Part shown: positions 20,559 to 29,382 of the stretch, one piece after another | Layout: the number at the start of each line of letters is the position of its first letter | Position numbering within the stretch: position 1 is the stretch's first letter | Assembly (NCBI GenBank): GCA_002238565.1 | Contig: MPMP01000035.1 | Span: forward strand, 1-49,319 | Reading direction: 5' to 3' | DNA length: 49,319 nucleotides | From: Albidovulum sp. bin36 | GTDB lineage: Bacteria; Pseudomonadota; Alphaproteobacteria; Rhodobacterales; Rhodobacteraceae | Translations under genes and position numbers: made by a program | Notes under the pieces: model-generated | What the model was told of the DNA's origin: nothing | The model's database searches: none | The model's input: only the letters and a program-made list of their open reading frames with translations

Positions 20559-21754
20559 TGGCCGCCTCGTTTAAGTGGTTTCAACTTGGGATAAATCGCC
20601 GAGAATTTGGACTGCACGATCAGCAATAGCAAGATTACGGCGGCAATCTGGTGCAGCGCTGCGAGTCCCCAGGCGGCATTGGAGACCGCTGCGGAGATGC
20701 CGAGCGCGACTTGCACAAGGACAAACGCCGCGACAATGGCGAATGAATTCTTGATCGATCGGTAGGGGTTTCTGCGAACCTTGAACCAAGCCAATGCGGC
20801 TAGCGCCAGAAAAGCATACCCAATAATTCGATGATTGAATTGAGCGAGCGCAGGATTTTCGAATACATTGGTCCAGAGCGGTTCATAGCCGAAAGCTTCG
20901 GAGGGAATGACTTCTCCATTCATAAGGGGCCAAGTCGGAAAGCCCTGGCCGGCATCGATGCCCGCAACCAAGGCGCCGAGCAAAAGCTGAAGGAAAAAGG
21001 CGGCGATCAACATGGATGATAGAAACGCGGCCCTGCGGTCGCTCGCCCTGCGCGACTGGAGCAAATCGCTCTCGCTTCGCGCAAGCTTTAGAATACTCCA
21101 GGATATCAAGGCAATTATTGCGAATGCCAATGACAGGTGCAGCGCTAGCCTGTAGGATGCCACATCGACCATGCGTCCTTGAAGTCCGCTCGAAACCATC
21201 CACCATCCAATTGCGGCCTGCGCCCCTCCCAGTACTCCTATTAGCAGTAGGCGACTCGTCCATCCGGGAGGAACTTTCCGGCGAACCGCAAACCAGCCGA
21301 ATCCCAGGAGCCAGACGATTCCTGCGAGCCTGGCAATTTGGCGATGCCCCCACTCCCACCAGTACAAGTATTTGAACTCGGACAAGCCGATGCTTTTGTT
21401 TTGAAGCGAATACTCCGGTATTTCCTTGTATTTGGAAAATTCCACTTCCCAAGCTTCGGCATTGAGGGGAGGCAGCGCGCCGGTGACTGGTTTCCATTCC
21501 GTGATGGCCAATCCGGCATCCGCAATTCGCGTCAACCCTCCCGAAATCACAGTTGCAATAACCAGCGCCAGTAAAACGGCCAGCCAGACCGCAAGCGCTT
21601 TCCGGCTATTGTCCTGGCCGCCTCCGATTCTGTAACGGGGCGTCGCGGCGGGCGCAGAAGAACTAGAATCGACATCTTCGAAAATCGCCCGTTTCTTTTG
21701 CATATCCGCGGCTGCCCGTGCTTGCCTAGCCAATTGATTCCGCCGCGACGTCAA
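20555..21754 (-). CDS. ctaA: Haem A synthase (COX15/CtaA, type 2)
   Basis: Inner-membrane enzyme that oxidises haem O to haem A for aa3-type cytochrome oxidases. The 399-residue protein has an N-terminal cytoplasmic region of about 55 residues and then eight hydrophobic segments. Conserved haem-ligand histidines appear in WWEWGHRQIARLAG, LALHLSLAF, FNHRIIGYAF and LAALHQIAAVILLL; the stretch GLAITEWKPVTGALPPLN is characteristic of the alphaproteobacterial/mitochondrial type. Four-base overlaps with both neighbours indicate a single transcript with the methyltransferase and the M32 peptidase. Confidence 0.95.
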   Translation of the reverse strand: MTSRRNQLARQARAAADMQKKRAIFEDVDSSSSAPAATPRYRIGGGQDNSRKALAVWLAVLLALVIATVISGGLTRIADAGLAITEWKPVTGALPPLNAEAWEVEFSKYKEIPEYSLQNKSIGLSEFKYLYWWEWGHRQIARLAGIVWLLGFGWFAVRRKVPPGWTSRLLLIGVLGGAQAAIGWWMVSSGLQGRMVDVASYRLALHLSLAFAIIALISWSILKLARSESDLLQSRRASDRRAAFLSSMLIAAFFLQLLLGALVAGIDAGQGFPTWPLMNGEVIPSEAFGYEPLWTNVFENPALAQFNHRIIGYAFLALAALAWFKVRRNPYRSIKNSFAIVAAFVLVQVALGISAAVSNAAWGLAALHQIAAVILLLLIVQSKFSAIYPKLKPLKRGGQ

Positions 21755-22470
21755 TGCATCCGTCGACGAGTCAGGAATTGGCGAATGCCATGTAAAGTCT
21801 TAACTTCCGACATTGTAAAGTCGTGTCGAAGAAACAAGTTGCGCAAGTTGATTTTCTTTGCTTCCTCGTTCTGAGCCGCGTCGAAAAAGCCCGATTTACT
21901 TAGCTCCTCGGTATATTTGTCCGCTAGAATCACTTTCTCAATTACATTCGCCGCCGTTAATTCAAGCGAGGTGACCGGATCGGCAACTTGCTCGCTTAAT
22001 CGCCATTCGTAGCCGATTAGCAAGGCGCATTGCGCAAGATTCAATGAGCTGAATTCCGCAACGGCCGGAACGGAAATCACTGCGCTAGCATAGGATATCG
22101 CTTTGTTTTCGAGACCCGCCCGCTCCGATCCGAACAGCACGCCTACCGAAACCCCGCCTGCTGCGAGCTCGCGAATTTCCATCATGGCGGACCTCGGCGA
22201 CATTACTTTCTTCGTAAGCTCCCGCTTTCGCGCGGTCGTCGCATAAACCCTCTGGAAATCTCCCAGCGCCGATTCAAGATCTGAATAAACTCCGGCGTTT
22301 GACAGGACTATGCCGGCGCCGCTTGCCGCGGAAAAGGCCTTCGGATTCGGCCATCCGTCCCTCGGCGACACAAGACGCATGCGATCGAGACCGAAGTTCC
22401 GCATAGCGCGCGCGGCAGCGCCGATATTCTCGCCCAATTGCGGTGAATCAAATATGAATACAGGTTGCAT
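21751..22470 (-). CDS. TrmJ/SpoU-family RNA methyltransferase
   Basis: A 239-residue SPOUT-fold methyltransferase that likely adds a 2'-O-methyl group to tRNA, probably at position 32 (TrmJ-like). The three SpoU motifs are visible: ENIGAAARAMRNFG near the N terminus, VGVLFGSERAGLENKAI, and EFSSLNLAQCALLIGYEWR, with the trefoil-knot order expected. A C-terminal helical extension follows, as in TrmJ. The ATG at 22468-22470 opens the unit that continues into ctaA with a four-base overlap. Confidence 0.9.
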   Translation of the reverse strand: MQPVFIFDSPQLGENIGAAARAMRNFGLDRMRLVSPRDGWPNPKAFSAASGAGIVLSNAGVYSDLESALGDFQRVYATTARKRELTKKVMSPRSAMMEIRELAAGGVSVGVLFGSERAGLENKAISYASAVISVPAVAEFSSLNLAQCALLIGYEWRLSEQVADPVTSLELTAANVIEKVILADKYTEELSKSGFFDAAQNEEAKKINLRNLFLRHDFTMSEVKTLHGIRQFLTRRRMH

Positions 22471-23360
22471 GCCGCGCCCGGACTGTTTTTTTCGCTCGAA
22501 TTTTGCCGTTGAATTTCACTATTAATGGCCCGGCGCATCGATAGGCAAGCATCGAATGGCTCTAACAATGGAATTCGGCGAATTTGTTGCCGAAGTTCCT
22601 TGAAACATGGGAGCCGTCCCGATTGCAGAAAGGGGACAGCTTTGTCGGAAATTCGAAATTCTAGATCGGGGGAGACCTCGCAAATATTTCAAAAGAGCGC
22701 AATAATTCAGGCTCTTTATTGGCAGGCGCGCGCTCTCGGGGCCGATCCGGGACCAGACTGAAACAAGAAAGCGAGGCATTTCGTCCAGACGCGTATTCAT
22801 CGCTCCGAAGGAATGCAACGCAGAGATGCGCAATCCCATTGCGGATCCGTTGCTTGCCGCAACGCGTTGCCGGAGGCATGGCGGCGTGCCGGCCGTTCAT
22901 TCGAATCGCTCGGGAATTAAAACGCATCGACAATCGCGGGAGCCCGATCCGACCCCGGGCAAAAAATCCGAAGAACTCCATAATATCGCGGGAGCCAGCC
23001 AAATTTTCGAGCCGAAGCATCGCAAGTTTGATAAATCTCATTTTCGTCCTCGATTAGGGAAGGCAGGGCGAATTCACCGGGCGCCGCCCTAGCAACTATT
23101 GAACCGAAACTTCCGCATGGTTGCGGATCAAATTCCGTTATCAAGCCGCCGCTCGCCGCTGGAAAAGTCCGTGTTTAGGCGGTTCAGTTAGCAGCATCGA
23201 ACGGCATCGCGCCATCTATGCGAAATTCGGTCCGCGCCCTTTTCTCGTTAAGACAGCTTTACTTTTGGCCAATCCACTGCGTTTATACCCAAAGCTAGCT
23301 TGCCATGGCGGTACGCCGCATTATCAAGCGCAAAGGAAATCCAATATTGGAGGATATGTC
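22471..23360. other. Long non-coding stretch before the alpha/beta hydrolase
   Basis: About 890 bases without a gene I can support. Frames present on both strands (for example 22661-23041 minus) are Arg/Ser-rich with no recognisable motif. A short stem CCGCA-TGGT-TGCGG lies at 23113-23126. The stretch must include the promoter of the methyltransferase operon (near 22471) and that of the hydrolase, but no convincing paired boxes were found. It may be decayed coding sequence. Confidence 0.4.
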
Positions 23361-24164
23361 ATGCCGGAATTCGCTAGCGACGGGTGGCGTGCTTTGATTC
23401 CGCCCCAACCGATGCCCGAACCCGAAGGCACCGGTCGGATCGAATCTAACGGAGCAAGTATTTATTTTTCCACATATGGAGAGGGAAACGACAGTCCTGT
23501 TATGCTTCTCCACGGCGGGCTTGGGGCTGGAGAGGACTTCGGCGGTCAGATCGCGGCCCTGGCTCGAAATCACCATGTTGTTGCCGTTGATTCACGTGGG
23601 CACGGAAGATCGACCGTCGACAGCCGCCCCTTGGATCTTCAGGTGATGGCAAGCGACGTTCTCGGCGTCATGGATCACCTCGGCATCCAAAAAGCCGCAA
23701 TTGTCGGCTGGAGCGACGGCGGAAATATCGGGATCGAACTAGCCATCAACAATCCGGAACGGCTGACGAAGCTATTTGCGCTAGGCGCAAATTATAGCGT
23801 TTCGGGCGTACGTCCCTCGGCCTTTGCCGACGCGCTGGTCCTAGCCTTTGTCGCACGCGCCGCGGAGCAATACGCGCTGATGTCCGCAACCCCCGACAAC
23901 TTCGAAGAATTTTCCGGCAAGGTATTCGCGCTGTGGGGCACCGAACCGCCGTTTACCGAGAAGCACATTAGCAAAATCACCGCGCCAACGATCATCGCGG
24001 CCGGAGTATATGAAGAAGCGATAGACGAGAATCATACTCGCAGCCTCGCCGAACTAATCCCGGGCGCACAGCTGATGCTTATCGACAACGCCAGCCACTT
24101 TGCGCATTGGCAGCAGCCGAAAGTTGTCAATGACGCGATATTGGAATTTTTAGACTCTAGCTGA
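23361..24164 (+). CDS. Alpha/beta-fold hydrolase
   Basis: A 267-residue hydrolase of unknown substrate. The fold is clear: oxyanion region LLHGGLGAGEDF, the strand VVAVDSRGHGRST, the nucleophile elbow GWSDGGN (Ser about residue 120), an acid in the TIIAAGVYEEAIDENH region, and the catalytic His in NASHFAHWQQP near the C terminus. The ATG at 23361 is preceded by GGAGG, which decides the start; the frame opens further upstream at 23121 without support. It sits alone between two sparse regions. Confidence 0.9.
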   Translation: MPEFASDGWRALIPPQPMPEPEGTGRIESNGASIYFSTYGEGNDSPVMLLHGGLGAGEDFGGQIAALARNHHVVAVDSRGHGRSTVDSRPLDLQVMASDVLGVMDHLGIQKAAIVGWSDGGNIGIELAINNPERLTKLFALGANYSVSGVRPSAFADALVLAFVARAAEQYALMSATPDNFEEFSGKVFALWGTEPPFTEKHISKITAPTIIAAGVYEEAIDENHTRSLAELIPGAQLMLIDNASHFAHWQQPKVVNDAILEFLDSS

Positions 24165-24897
24165 GACGGCGCATGGCGTTTTTTTAGCTGCAATCGACTC
24201 CAATCCCTTGATTCGCCGGTTGCGCCTTCGCGGCTGATAGCGATCGGGAGATTCATGGGCTTTCCTAGCTCGGACCGGCGAGGGCCAGCTTTGAAAATAA
24301 GGCGGGCCGACGGCCGGGGCTGCCGAGTTATTCGCCGGTCGGAATAGTGGCCTTTGCATCCGCGACTCGGAGCTGTTTCGCTTTGCCATGCCAACACGCG
24401 CCGACTCGACGAAAGTTCCTGCGAGCGAAACCGATCATGGCAGCGTCCGAGCGCCGGGCGGCGCAGCCGAGTGGCCGCGCACAGCGGATATCGCGGCTAT
24501 ATTTTGAACCGGATTGGGTCATGCCGGGAATACGGGTGCGAACCCCGGCTATGACATGTCGCGAAAGCTCGGCTAGATTTGCGACGCTCTTCAACTCGGC
24601 CCCTGCCCCTTAGCGTCATTTCTATCCGTTCAAGTATCGTGGAGTTGCCCTTCCTATTCGTAATGGCTTCTCCTTGGACGCTAACGCGGTCGAGCAATGT
24701 CTTGGACGCAGGCAATTCAACGCAAAATTCGCTAGATCTCAGCCGCGGCGCGCCGCCAAGCCCAAATTTCCCGGGAATTCGATCGCCACCGGACAAATAT
24801 GCCGGCTTCAAGCCGCGGTATCGGAATACGCGCCTAAAAGTCCTGTTAGCATTCCTTTCGATTTAGGATTAAAGGCCATCCAAATAAATTTGGTAGA
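24165..24897. other. Sparse region between hydrolase and thiE
   Basis: About 730 bases where I see no gene, RNA or TPP-riboswitch core. Open frames on both strands are low-complexity and lack starts with ribosome sites. The last 60 bases before thiE are A+T-rich and probably carry its promoter. Confidence 0.4.
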
Positions 24898-25515
24898 ATG
24901 TTGACAGAGCAATCGCCGCAAATCTGCATCGCGCTGCCGGCATCCTTTGATGTCGCGAGCAAAATGGATTCATTCAAGGGCGTACTTGATGCCGTTGATA
25001 TCGCTTGCGTGCGCATGGCGGCGCCATCGGCCGACATTGCGAAAGTCTCGAAGGCTGCGGAAGCAATAAGGAGGGAGACGGAATCGGGCGAAATTCCTCT
25101 GCTGATCGAAGAGCATTACAAACTCGTCGAACCGCTGGGCCTAGACGGAGTTCATCTCGGAAACGGGAGAAACAGCGTCAGAAAGTCCAAGGCAGCTCTA
25201 GGAGCATCGAAGACCGTCGGTGCCTTTTGCGGAACAACGCGGCATGAAGGCTTGAGCGCGGCGGAGGCCGGATGCGACTACGTGAGCTTCGGCCCCGTGT
25301 CGGCGAGTTGGCAGGGCGACGGGGATTTGGCAGCCCCCGATCTTTTCGCCTGGTGGAGCGAAATGACGGTCATACCGGTCGTCGCCGAAGGCGCTCTCAA
25401 TCGCGGCATCATTGCGGAACTCGCCCCCCATGTCGATTTCCTTTACGTTTCGGAGATTTGGGACAGGGATGATCCGGCGGCGGCGCTGCTTGAAATGCTG
25501 GAGGGCATCGATTAG
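24898..25515 (+). CDS. thiE: Thiamine phosphate synthase family protein (ThiE-like)
   Basis: TIM-barrel enzyme of the TMP-TENI family; genuine ThiE joins the pyrimidine and thiazole halves of thiamine. The 205-residue frame shows the family strands IPLLIEEHYKLVEPLGLDGVHLG, VGAFCGTTRHEGLSAAEAGCDYVSFGPV and VPVVAEGALN. Many alphaproteobacteria carry such a divergent second copy whose role is less certain. No other thi gene is nearby, so the exact reaction is inferred from family only. Confidence 0.78.
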   Translation: MLTEQSPQICIALPASFDVASKMDSFKGVLDAVDIACVRMAAPSADIAKVSKAAEAIRRETESGEIPLLIEEHYKLVEPLGLDGVHLGNGRNSVRKSKAALGASKTVGAFCGTTRHEGLSAAEAGCDYVSFGPVSASWQGDGDLAAPDLFAWWSEMTVIPVVAEGALNRGIIAELAPHVDFLYVSEIWDRDDPAAALLEMLEGID

Positions 25516-25694
25516 CGCGGCCTTGGGTCAAATCGGCCCTCCGGTTGTCGGCCTGGCGGCCGATTTGCGGGCTTTTGCGAAGCCGCAAACGAAAAATGGA
25601 GCGTGGACAGGGATTTTATTTGGACGCGGTTGCGTATAAGAGCGCAGCGGTTAAACGAAAAGAATCCACGAGATAAAACAGCTAACGGGCGGTA

Positions 25695-26366
25695 ATGAAC
25701 TACAGCGGCGAAATCACGACGGCGAAGCGTCGCACGGGAATGCTTATCATCCTGTCTTCGCCGTCAGGCGCAGGCAAGACCACACTTGCGAGACGCCTGA
25801 CTGAATGGGACTCTTCGATTAGGTTCTCGATTTCAGCGACGACAAGGCTGCCGCGCGCCGGGGAATTGAATGGTCGCGAGTACTGGTTCAAGACTCGCGA
25901 GGAATTTCAGAAAATGGTCGAGAAAGGCGAATTCCTGGAATGCGCCATGGTTTTCGGCAATCATTACGGCTCCCCTAAATCGCCCGTGGAGGAAGCGATA
26001 CGGAACGGCCACGATATTCTATTCGACATCGATTGGCAGGGAAGCGAGCAGATTCGGAATTCAGCGCACGCGGACGAAACCGTTTCGATTTTCGTTTTGC
26101 CGCCGACGATAGCGGAACTTGATCGCCGGCTAAGGCTGCGGGGGAAGGATTCCGAGGAGATGGTCGAGCAGCGGATGGCGAAATCCCGCGACGAAATCAG
26201 CCATTGGCCGGACTACGAGTACGTTTTGATCAACCATAATTTAGACAGGGTATTCCAAAAAATTGTAACTATCATCGAGACGGAACGGCTTCGCCGAAGA
26301 CGGCAAATCGGACTCGAAAATTTCGTGCGGGGTCTAAACCAGGAATTCGAAGAGCGGCAAGAATGA
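25695..26366 (+). CDS. gmk: Guanylate kinase
   Basis: Phosphorylates GMP to GDP with ATP. The 223-residue frame carries the P-loop ILSSPSGAGKTTLARRL (about residues 18-34), the GMP-binding SATTRLPRAGELNGREYWF segment, FLECAMVFGNHYGSPKSPVEEA, and the lid FVLPPTIAELDRRLRLRG. The ATG at 25695 gives a 15-residue N-terminal extension; the ATG at 25740 (MLIIL) is an alternative matching the shorter homologues. Its TGA overlaps the start of the next gene by four bases. Confidence 0.95.
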   Translation: MNYSGEITTAKRRTGMLIILSSPSGAGKTTLARRLTEWDSSIRFSISATTRLPRAGELNGREYWFKTREEFQKMVEKGEFLECAMVFGNHYGSPKSPVEEAIRNGHDILFDIDWQGSEQIRNSAHADETVSIFVLPPTIAELDRRLRLRGKDSEEMVEQRMAKSRDEISHWPDYEYVLINHNLDRVFQKIVTIIETERLRRRRQIGLENFVRGLNQEFEERQE

Positions 26367-26893
26367 CTGTTTACGCCCTCGGGCCAAAGATGCCGGTATT
26401 TCCGCCGACCGGCGATTACTGGATCGCGCCCGACTCCAACATAATAGGCCAAGTGATAATCGGCGAAGCGGTTTCGGTATGGTTCGGCTCCACGCTTCGC
26501 GGAGATAACGAACCTATCGAAGTGGGATGGGGCACCAATATTCAGGAAAATTGCGTTCTGCATACGGACATGGGATATCCGCTAAGTATCGGAAAAAATT
26601 GCACAGTGGGTCACAAGGCCATGCTGCACGGCTGTACAATTGGCGAATTGAGCCTGATCGGGATGGGGGCGACGTTGCTAAACGGAAGTTCAGTCGGCCG
26701 AAACTGCATTGTTGGCGCGGGCGCTATGCTGACGGAAGGCAAATCCGTCCCTGACGGCACTTTAGCGCTGGGGTCGCCGGCGAAAGTGATAAGAGCGCTT
26801 ACGAACGAGGAAATCGAGCGGCTGGCATGGACTGCGGAACACTATCGAGCCAACATGCGACGCATGAAACGCGAACTCGAGGCGATCGGATGA
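26363..26893 (+). CDS. Gamma-class carbonic anhydrase family protein (left-handed beta-helix)
   Basis: A 176-residue hexapeptide-repeat protein of the YrdA/CaiE/gamma-CA group. The repeats run from about residue 24 to 130 (GQVIIGEAVSVWFGSTLRGDNEPIEVG, then IQENCVLHTDMGYPLSIGKNCTVGHKAMLHGCTIG). Metal-binding histidines are seen in LHTD, VGHKAMLHG. Whether it is an active carbonic anhydrase or an acyltransferase-like relative cannot be said. ATGA overlaps join it to gmk before and to a 39-codon frame after, so these are likely co-translated. Confidence 0.92.
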   Translation: MTVYALGPKMPVFPPTGDYWIAPDSNIIGQVIIGEAVSVWFGSTLRGDNEPIEVGWGTNIQENCVLHTDMGYPLSIGKNCTVGHKAMLHGCTIGELSLIGMGATLLNGSSVGRNCIVGAGAMLTEGKSVPDGTLALGSPAKVIRALTNEEIERLAWTAEHYRANMRRMKRELEAIG

Positions 26894-27009
26894 AGGCAGT
26901 CATGATCAAATCCAAGATTCGCCGATCTTGCGAGAACTGTCGAAGGCATCTCGAATTCTCGTTTCAAGGACTAGCGCGGCGCTGTCCTATCCCAAACAGA
27001 ACATATTGA
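26890..27009 (+). CDS. Possible very small protein with a CxxC motif
   Basis: A 39-codon frame whose ATG overlaps the carbonic-anhydrase stop as ATGA, the same coupling used one gene upstream. The product is basic (many Lys and Arg) with a SCENCRRH motif that could bind a metal, and one more Cys near the end. No family is recognised. The position is the only real support; a chance frame is quite possible. Confidence 0.3.
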   Translation: MKAVMIKSKIRRSCENCRRHLEFSFQGLARRCPIPNRTY

Positions 27010-27021
27010 AAGCCCTGCTTC

Positions 27022-27195
27022 ATGCCGGTCGACTTTTTGGAACCTGGAATGCTGGTGCGCAACCCGAGTAACGCCGAATGGGGGCTTGGCCAGGTTCAAT
27101 CGGTCGCGGGCGACAAAGTTACCGTAAATTTCGAGCACACGGGCAAAGTCGTCATAGACTTCAGGTCGGTTAAACTCGTTCCGGTATTCGATTAA
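27022..27195 (+). CDS. DUF3553 family small protein
   Basis: A complete 57-residue gene. The sequence FLEPGMLVRNPSNAEWGLGQ followed by VQSVAGDKVTVNFEH and a GKVVID strand matches the alphaproteobacterial DUF3553 family, a single small beta-barrel (SH3/KOW/CarD-like in look) of unknown role. Length is normal for the family. It follows the gamma-carbonic anhydrase on the same strand. The ribosome site is weak (GAAAG about ten bases upstream). Identification is by motif memory; the function is not known. Confidence 0.8.
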   Translation: MPVDFLEPGMLVRNPSNAEWGLGQVQSVAGDKVTVNFEHTGKVVIDFRSVKLVPVFD

Positions 27196-27784
27196 GGCCA
27201 AAAATGTCTGAATGGCGTTGCTGCTTGAATTTCAGATATTTTCCGATTCGCGACGGTGCGCGGTCGCGTTTAGCGATTAGGCGCTATTCGGCGCGAGCGA
27301 CGAAGCAAAACCTATCGGTTAAATATTCGTAAGTTTTCCGCGTGGCGCGGAATATTGCCAAAATCCGGCACAGTTGAAAGGCCGCCGACGAACGCCGCTT
27401 GGTTGTCCCTGCCCTCGCGCGGTCGATCCGCATGGGTCCGACATCCGGCGCGCCGCGGATGTTCATTTGCTGGCGACCATGTGTTGCCGACGCCGCCGAC
27501 CGTTTCCGAGCGAGGAACCTGTCTAGGACTAGCCGCGACCAGCGTTCGCGTTGCGCGGCATCGGCGACACCGACATTTTCATGGGGACGGAAGGCGTTCA
27601 TCATGCGCTCGCAGCGCTTGATAAACGCTGCTTCCGCCGCCTCCGTCCGGCTGCGGACATTGATGCTATTTAATCGCGGCTTCGTCCACTCCATGGATAA
27701 TTCCCGAATTTGCCTAGGGAGATCGAACGAATTAAGATGAACTGGTATCGGTCGCGGACCGGCGGGCGAAGAGATGGCATTCGA
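27196..27784. other. Region between the DUF3553 gene and olsB
   Basis: About 590 bases without a supported plus-strand gene. A minus-strand open frame (27284 to an ATG at 27694, or further to 27853) encodes an Arg-rich protein with no recognisable motif or ribosome site, and its 5' part runs into olsB; I do not call it. The olsB promoter should lie in the last 100 bases. Confidence 0.35.
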
Positions 27785-28567
27785 ATGAATTCCGAGTTCA
27801 GTAATTTTGAAATGCGCGTTGCAACTTCGGAAGAGGACGTCAGGGCTGCGCAAAGGCTAAGATACAGGGTATTCGTCGAAGAAATGGGGGCTGGCGGCGA
27901 AGGCGTCGATGACCTGGAGAGGCTGGAAACCGACGAATTCGACAAGATTTCGGACCATTTAATACTCATAGACAACAGCCGCCAAAGAAAGAGTCTGGAT
28001 CATGTTGTCGGCGCCTATCGCCTGCTCGGAATTGAAGCGGCGCGAGCCAACAACGGCTTCTATACGGAATCGGAATACGATATTACGCTTCTTAAGGAAT
28101 GCGGACGGCCTATCGTGGAGCTCGGGCGTTCATGCGTTCACCCCGACTACCGCAGCAGAACGGTGATGCTGCAGCTATGGAGCGGGCTTGCCGAATACGT
28201 ACTCAACAGAGAATTGGAAATTCTATTCGGAGTTGCAAGTTTTCATGGCAACGATCTGAGCAAATTCGATCAGCCGCTATCCTACTTGCACTACAACCAC
28301 TTGGCCCCCAGCGACTTGCGCGTTCGCGCTCTCGATGGCCACTACAATACTATGCAGCGCCTCCGTCCCGACGATGTCAACGCCAAGCAGGCATTGAAGT
28401 CCATTCCAATTCTGCTGAAAGGCTATCTTCGGCTCGGCGCGTTTATTGGCGACGGCGCCTTTGTCGATCGGGCTTTCAATACTATAGACGTATGCGTAAT
28501 CATCGATACCAATCGCATGTCGGATAGACACAGGGGATACTATGTCCGAAACTGGTCGAAGCCTTGA
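27785..28567 (+). CDS. olsB: L-ornithine N-acyltransferase OlsB-like (GNAT family)
   Basis: First step of ornithine-lipid synthesis: transfers a 3-hydroxyacyl group from ACP to ornithine, making lyso-ornithine lipid. About 260 residues with the family N-terminal core MRVATSEEDVRAAQRLRYRVFVEEMGA, the strand VVGAYRLLG, the acetyltransferase helix region ELGRSCVHPDYRSRTVMLQLWSGLAEYV, and a later FDQPLSYLHYNHLAP stretch. The start is uncertain: ATG at 27785 fits homologue length best, ATG at 27737 adds 16 residues, and neither has a strong ribosome site. It is followed directly by an acyltransferase, as in olsB-olsA clusters. Confidence 0.9.
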   Translation: MNSEFSNFEMRVATSEEDVRAAQRLRYRVFVEEMGAGGEGVDDLERLETDEFDKISDHLILIDNSRQRKSLDHVVGAYRLLGIEAARANNGFYTESEYDITLLKECGRPIVELGRSCVHPDYRSRTVMLQLWSGLAEYVLNRELEILFGVASFHGNDLSKFDQPLSYLHYNHLAPSDLRVRALDGHYNTMQRLRPDDVNAKQALKSIPILLKGYLRLGAFIGDGAFVDRAFNTIDVCVIIDTNRMSDRHRGYYVRNWSKP

Positions 28568-29382
28568 CTACCACCTGGCGGGGGCAACCTGATCACGAAC
28601 CCGCTCAGCACGGAATTGCGGGATGGATGCGCGCAGCCGTTCGCGTACCGGCGCTAGCTCTGCTGATCTACTTCCTGCTTGTATTGCTCTGGATCTCAAG
28701 AATTTTCGAATGGCCCTGGCGACGCCCGATTTCTTCTAGAATTACGCAAATCGCATGCCGGGGATCGCTCGCGATTCTGGGATTGTCGATTCAAGCGATC
28801 GGGAAGCCGATGAAATCGAACGGCGCGGTAGTATCCAACCACTCGTCGTGGATTGATATATTCGCGCTTAATGCGCTGCAGAGAATCACATTTGTTTCGA
28901 AATCTGAAGTCGCTTCGTGGTTCGGAATCGGCATTCTGGCTAAATCGACAGGCACTTTATTTATCAAGAGAGATCGCAAATATGCGAAAAATCAGAGGGA
29001 CGTATTTCTAGATCGCCTGTCCGCGGGCGACAGGCTATTGTTTTTTCCGGAAGGAACATCTTCAGACGGTCAGCGCGTGCTTCCCTTCAATTCAACGCTG
29101 TTCGCCGCATTCTTTGACGAGACGATTCGAAACGACATCCGGATTCAACCTGTCACAGTAACCTATCACGCCCCGCCGCAGGAAGATCCTAGATACTATA
29201 GCTGGTGGGGTGACATGGGCTTTGCTTCCCATTTTTTCAGCGTCGTCGGTGGTCCACCGGGCGGACGGGTCGACATCGTATTCCATGATCCCGTCCTTGT
29301 TCGCGATTTCGAAGGAAGGAAGCAGCTTGCTTCGCACTGCCATTCCTTGATCAAGTGCGGATTGCGATTGTCGAATCGTTGA
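28564..29382 (+). CDS. PlsC-type 1-acyl-glycerol-phosphate / lyso-ornithine-lipid acyltransferase (OlsA-like)
   Basis: A 272-residue membrane acyltransferase. A hydrophobic N-terminal anchor (about residues 28-50) is followed by the HX4D catalytic motif in SNHSSWIDIFAL and the FPEGTSSDG motif that binds the phosphate or head group. The first codon is TTG overlapping the olsB stop (TTGA); an ATG at 28627 is an alternative that would lose the N-terminal tail only. Beside olsB it most likely performs the second acylation of ornithine lipid, though a general PlsC role in phosphatidic acid synthesis is possible. Confidence 0.9.
   Translation: MTTTWRGQPDHEPAQHGIAGWMRAAVRVPALALLIYFLLVLLWISRIFEWPWRRPISSRITQIACRGSLAILGLSIQAIGKPMKSNGAVVSNHSSWIDIFALNALQRITFVSKSEVASWFGIGILAKSTGTLFIKRDRKYAKNQRDVFLDRLSAGDRLLFFPEGTSSDGQRVLPFNSTLFAAFFDETIRNDIRIQPVTVTYHAPPQEDPRYYSWWGDMGFASHFFSVVGGPPGGRVDIVFHDPVLVRDFEGRKQLASHCHSLIKCGLRLSNR

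Noticed and set aside
24500..24550. Possible tRNA-like sequence with GGGTGCGAACCCC
   Set aside because: The loop lacks the TTC of a T-loop and no cloverleaf can be built around it.
27284..27853. 189-codon open frame on the minus strand
   Set aside because: No motif, no ribosome site at either start; Arg-rich composition and its 5' part overlaps olsB, as expected of a shadow frame.
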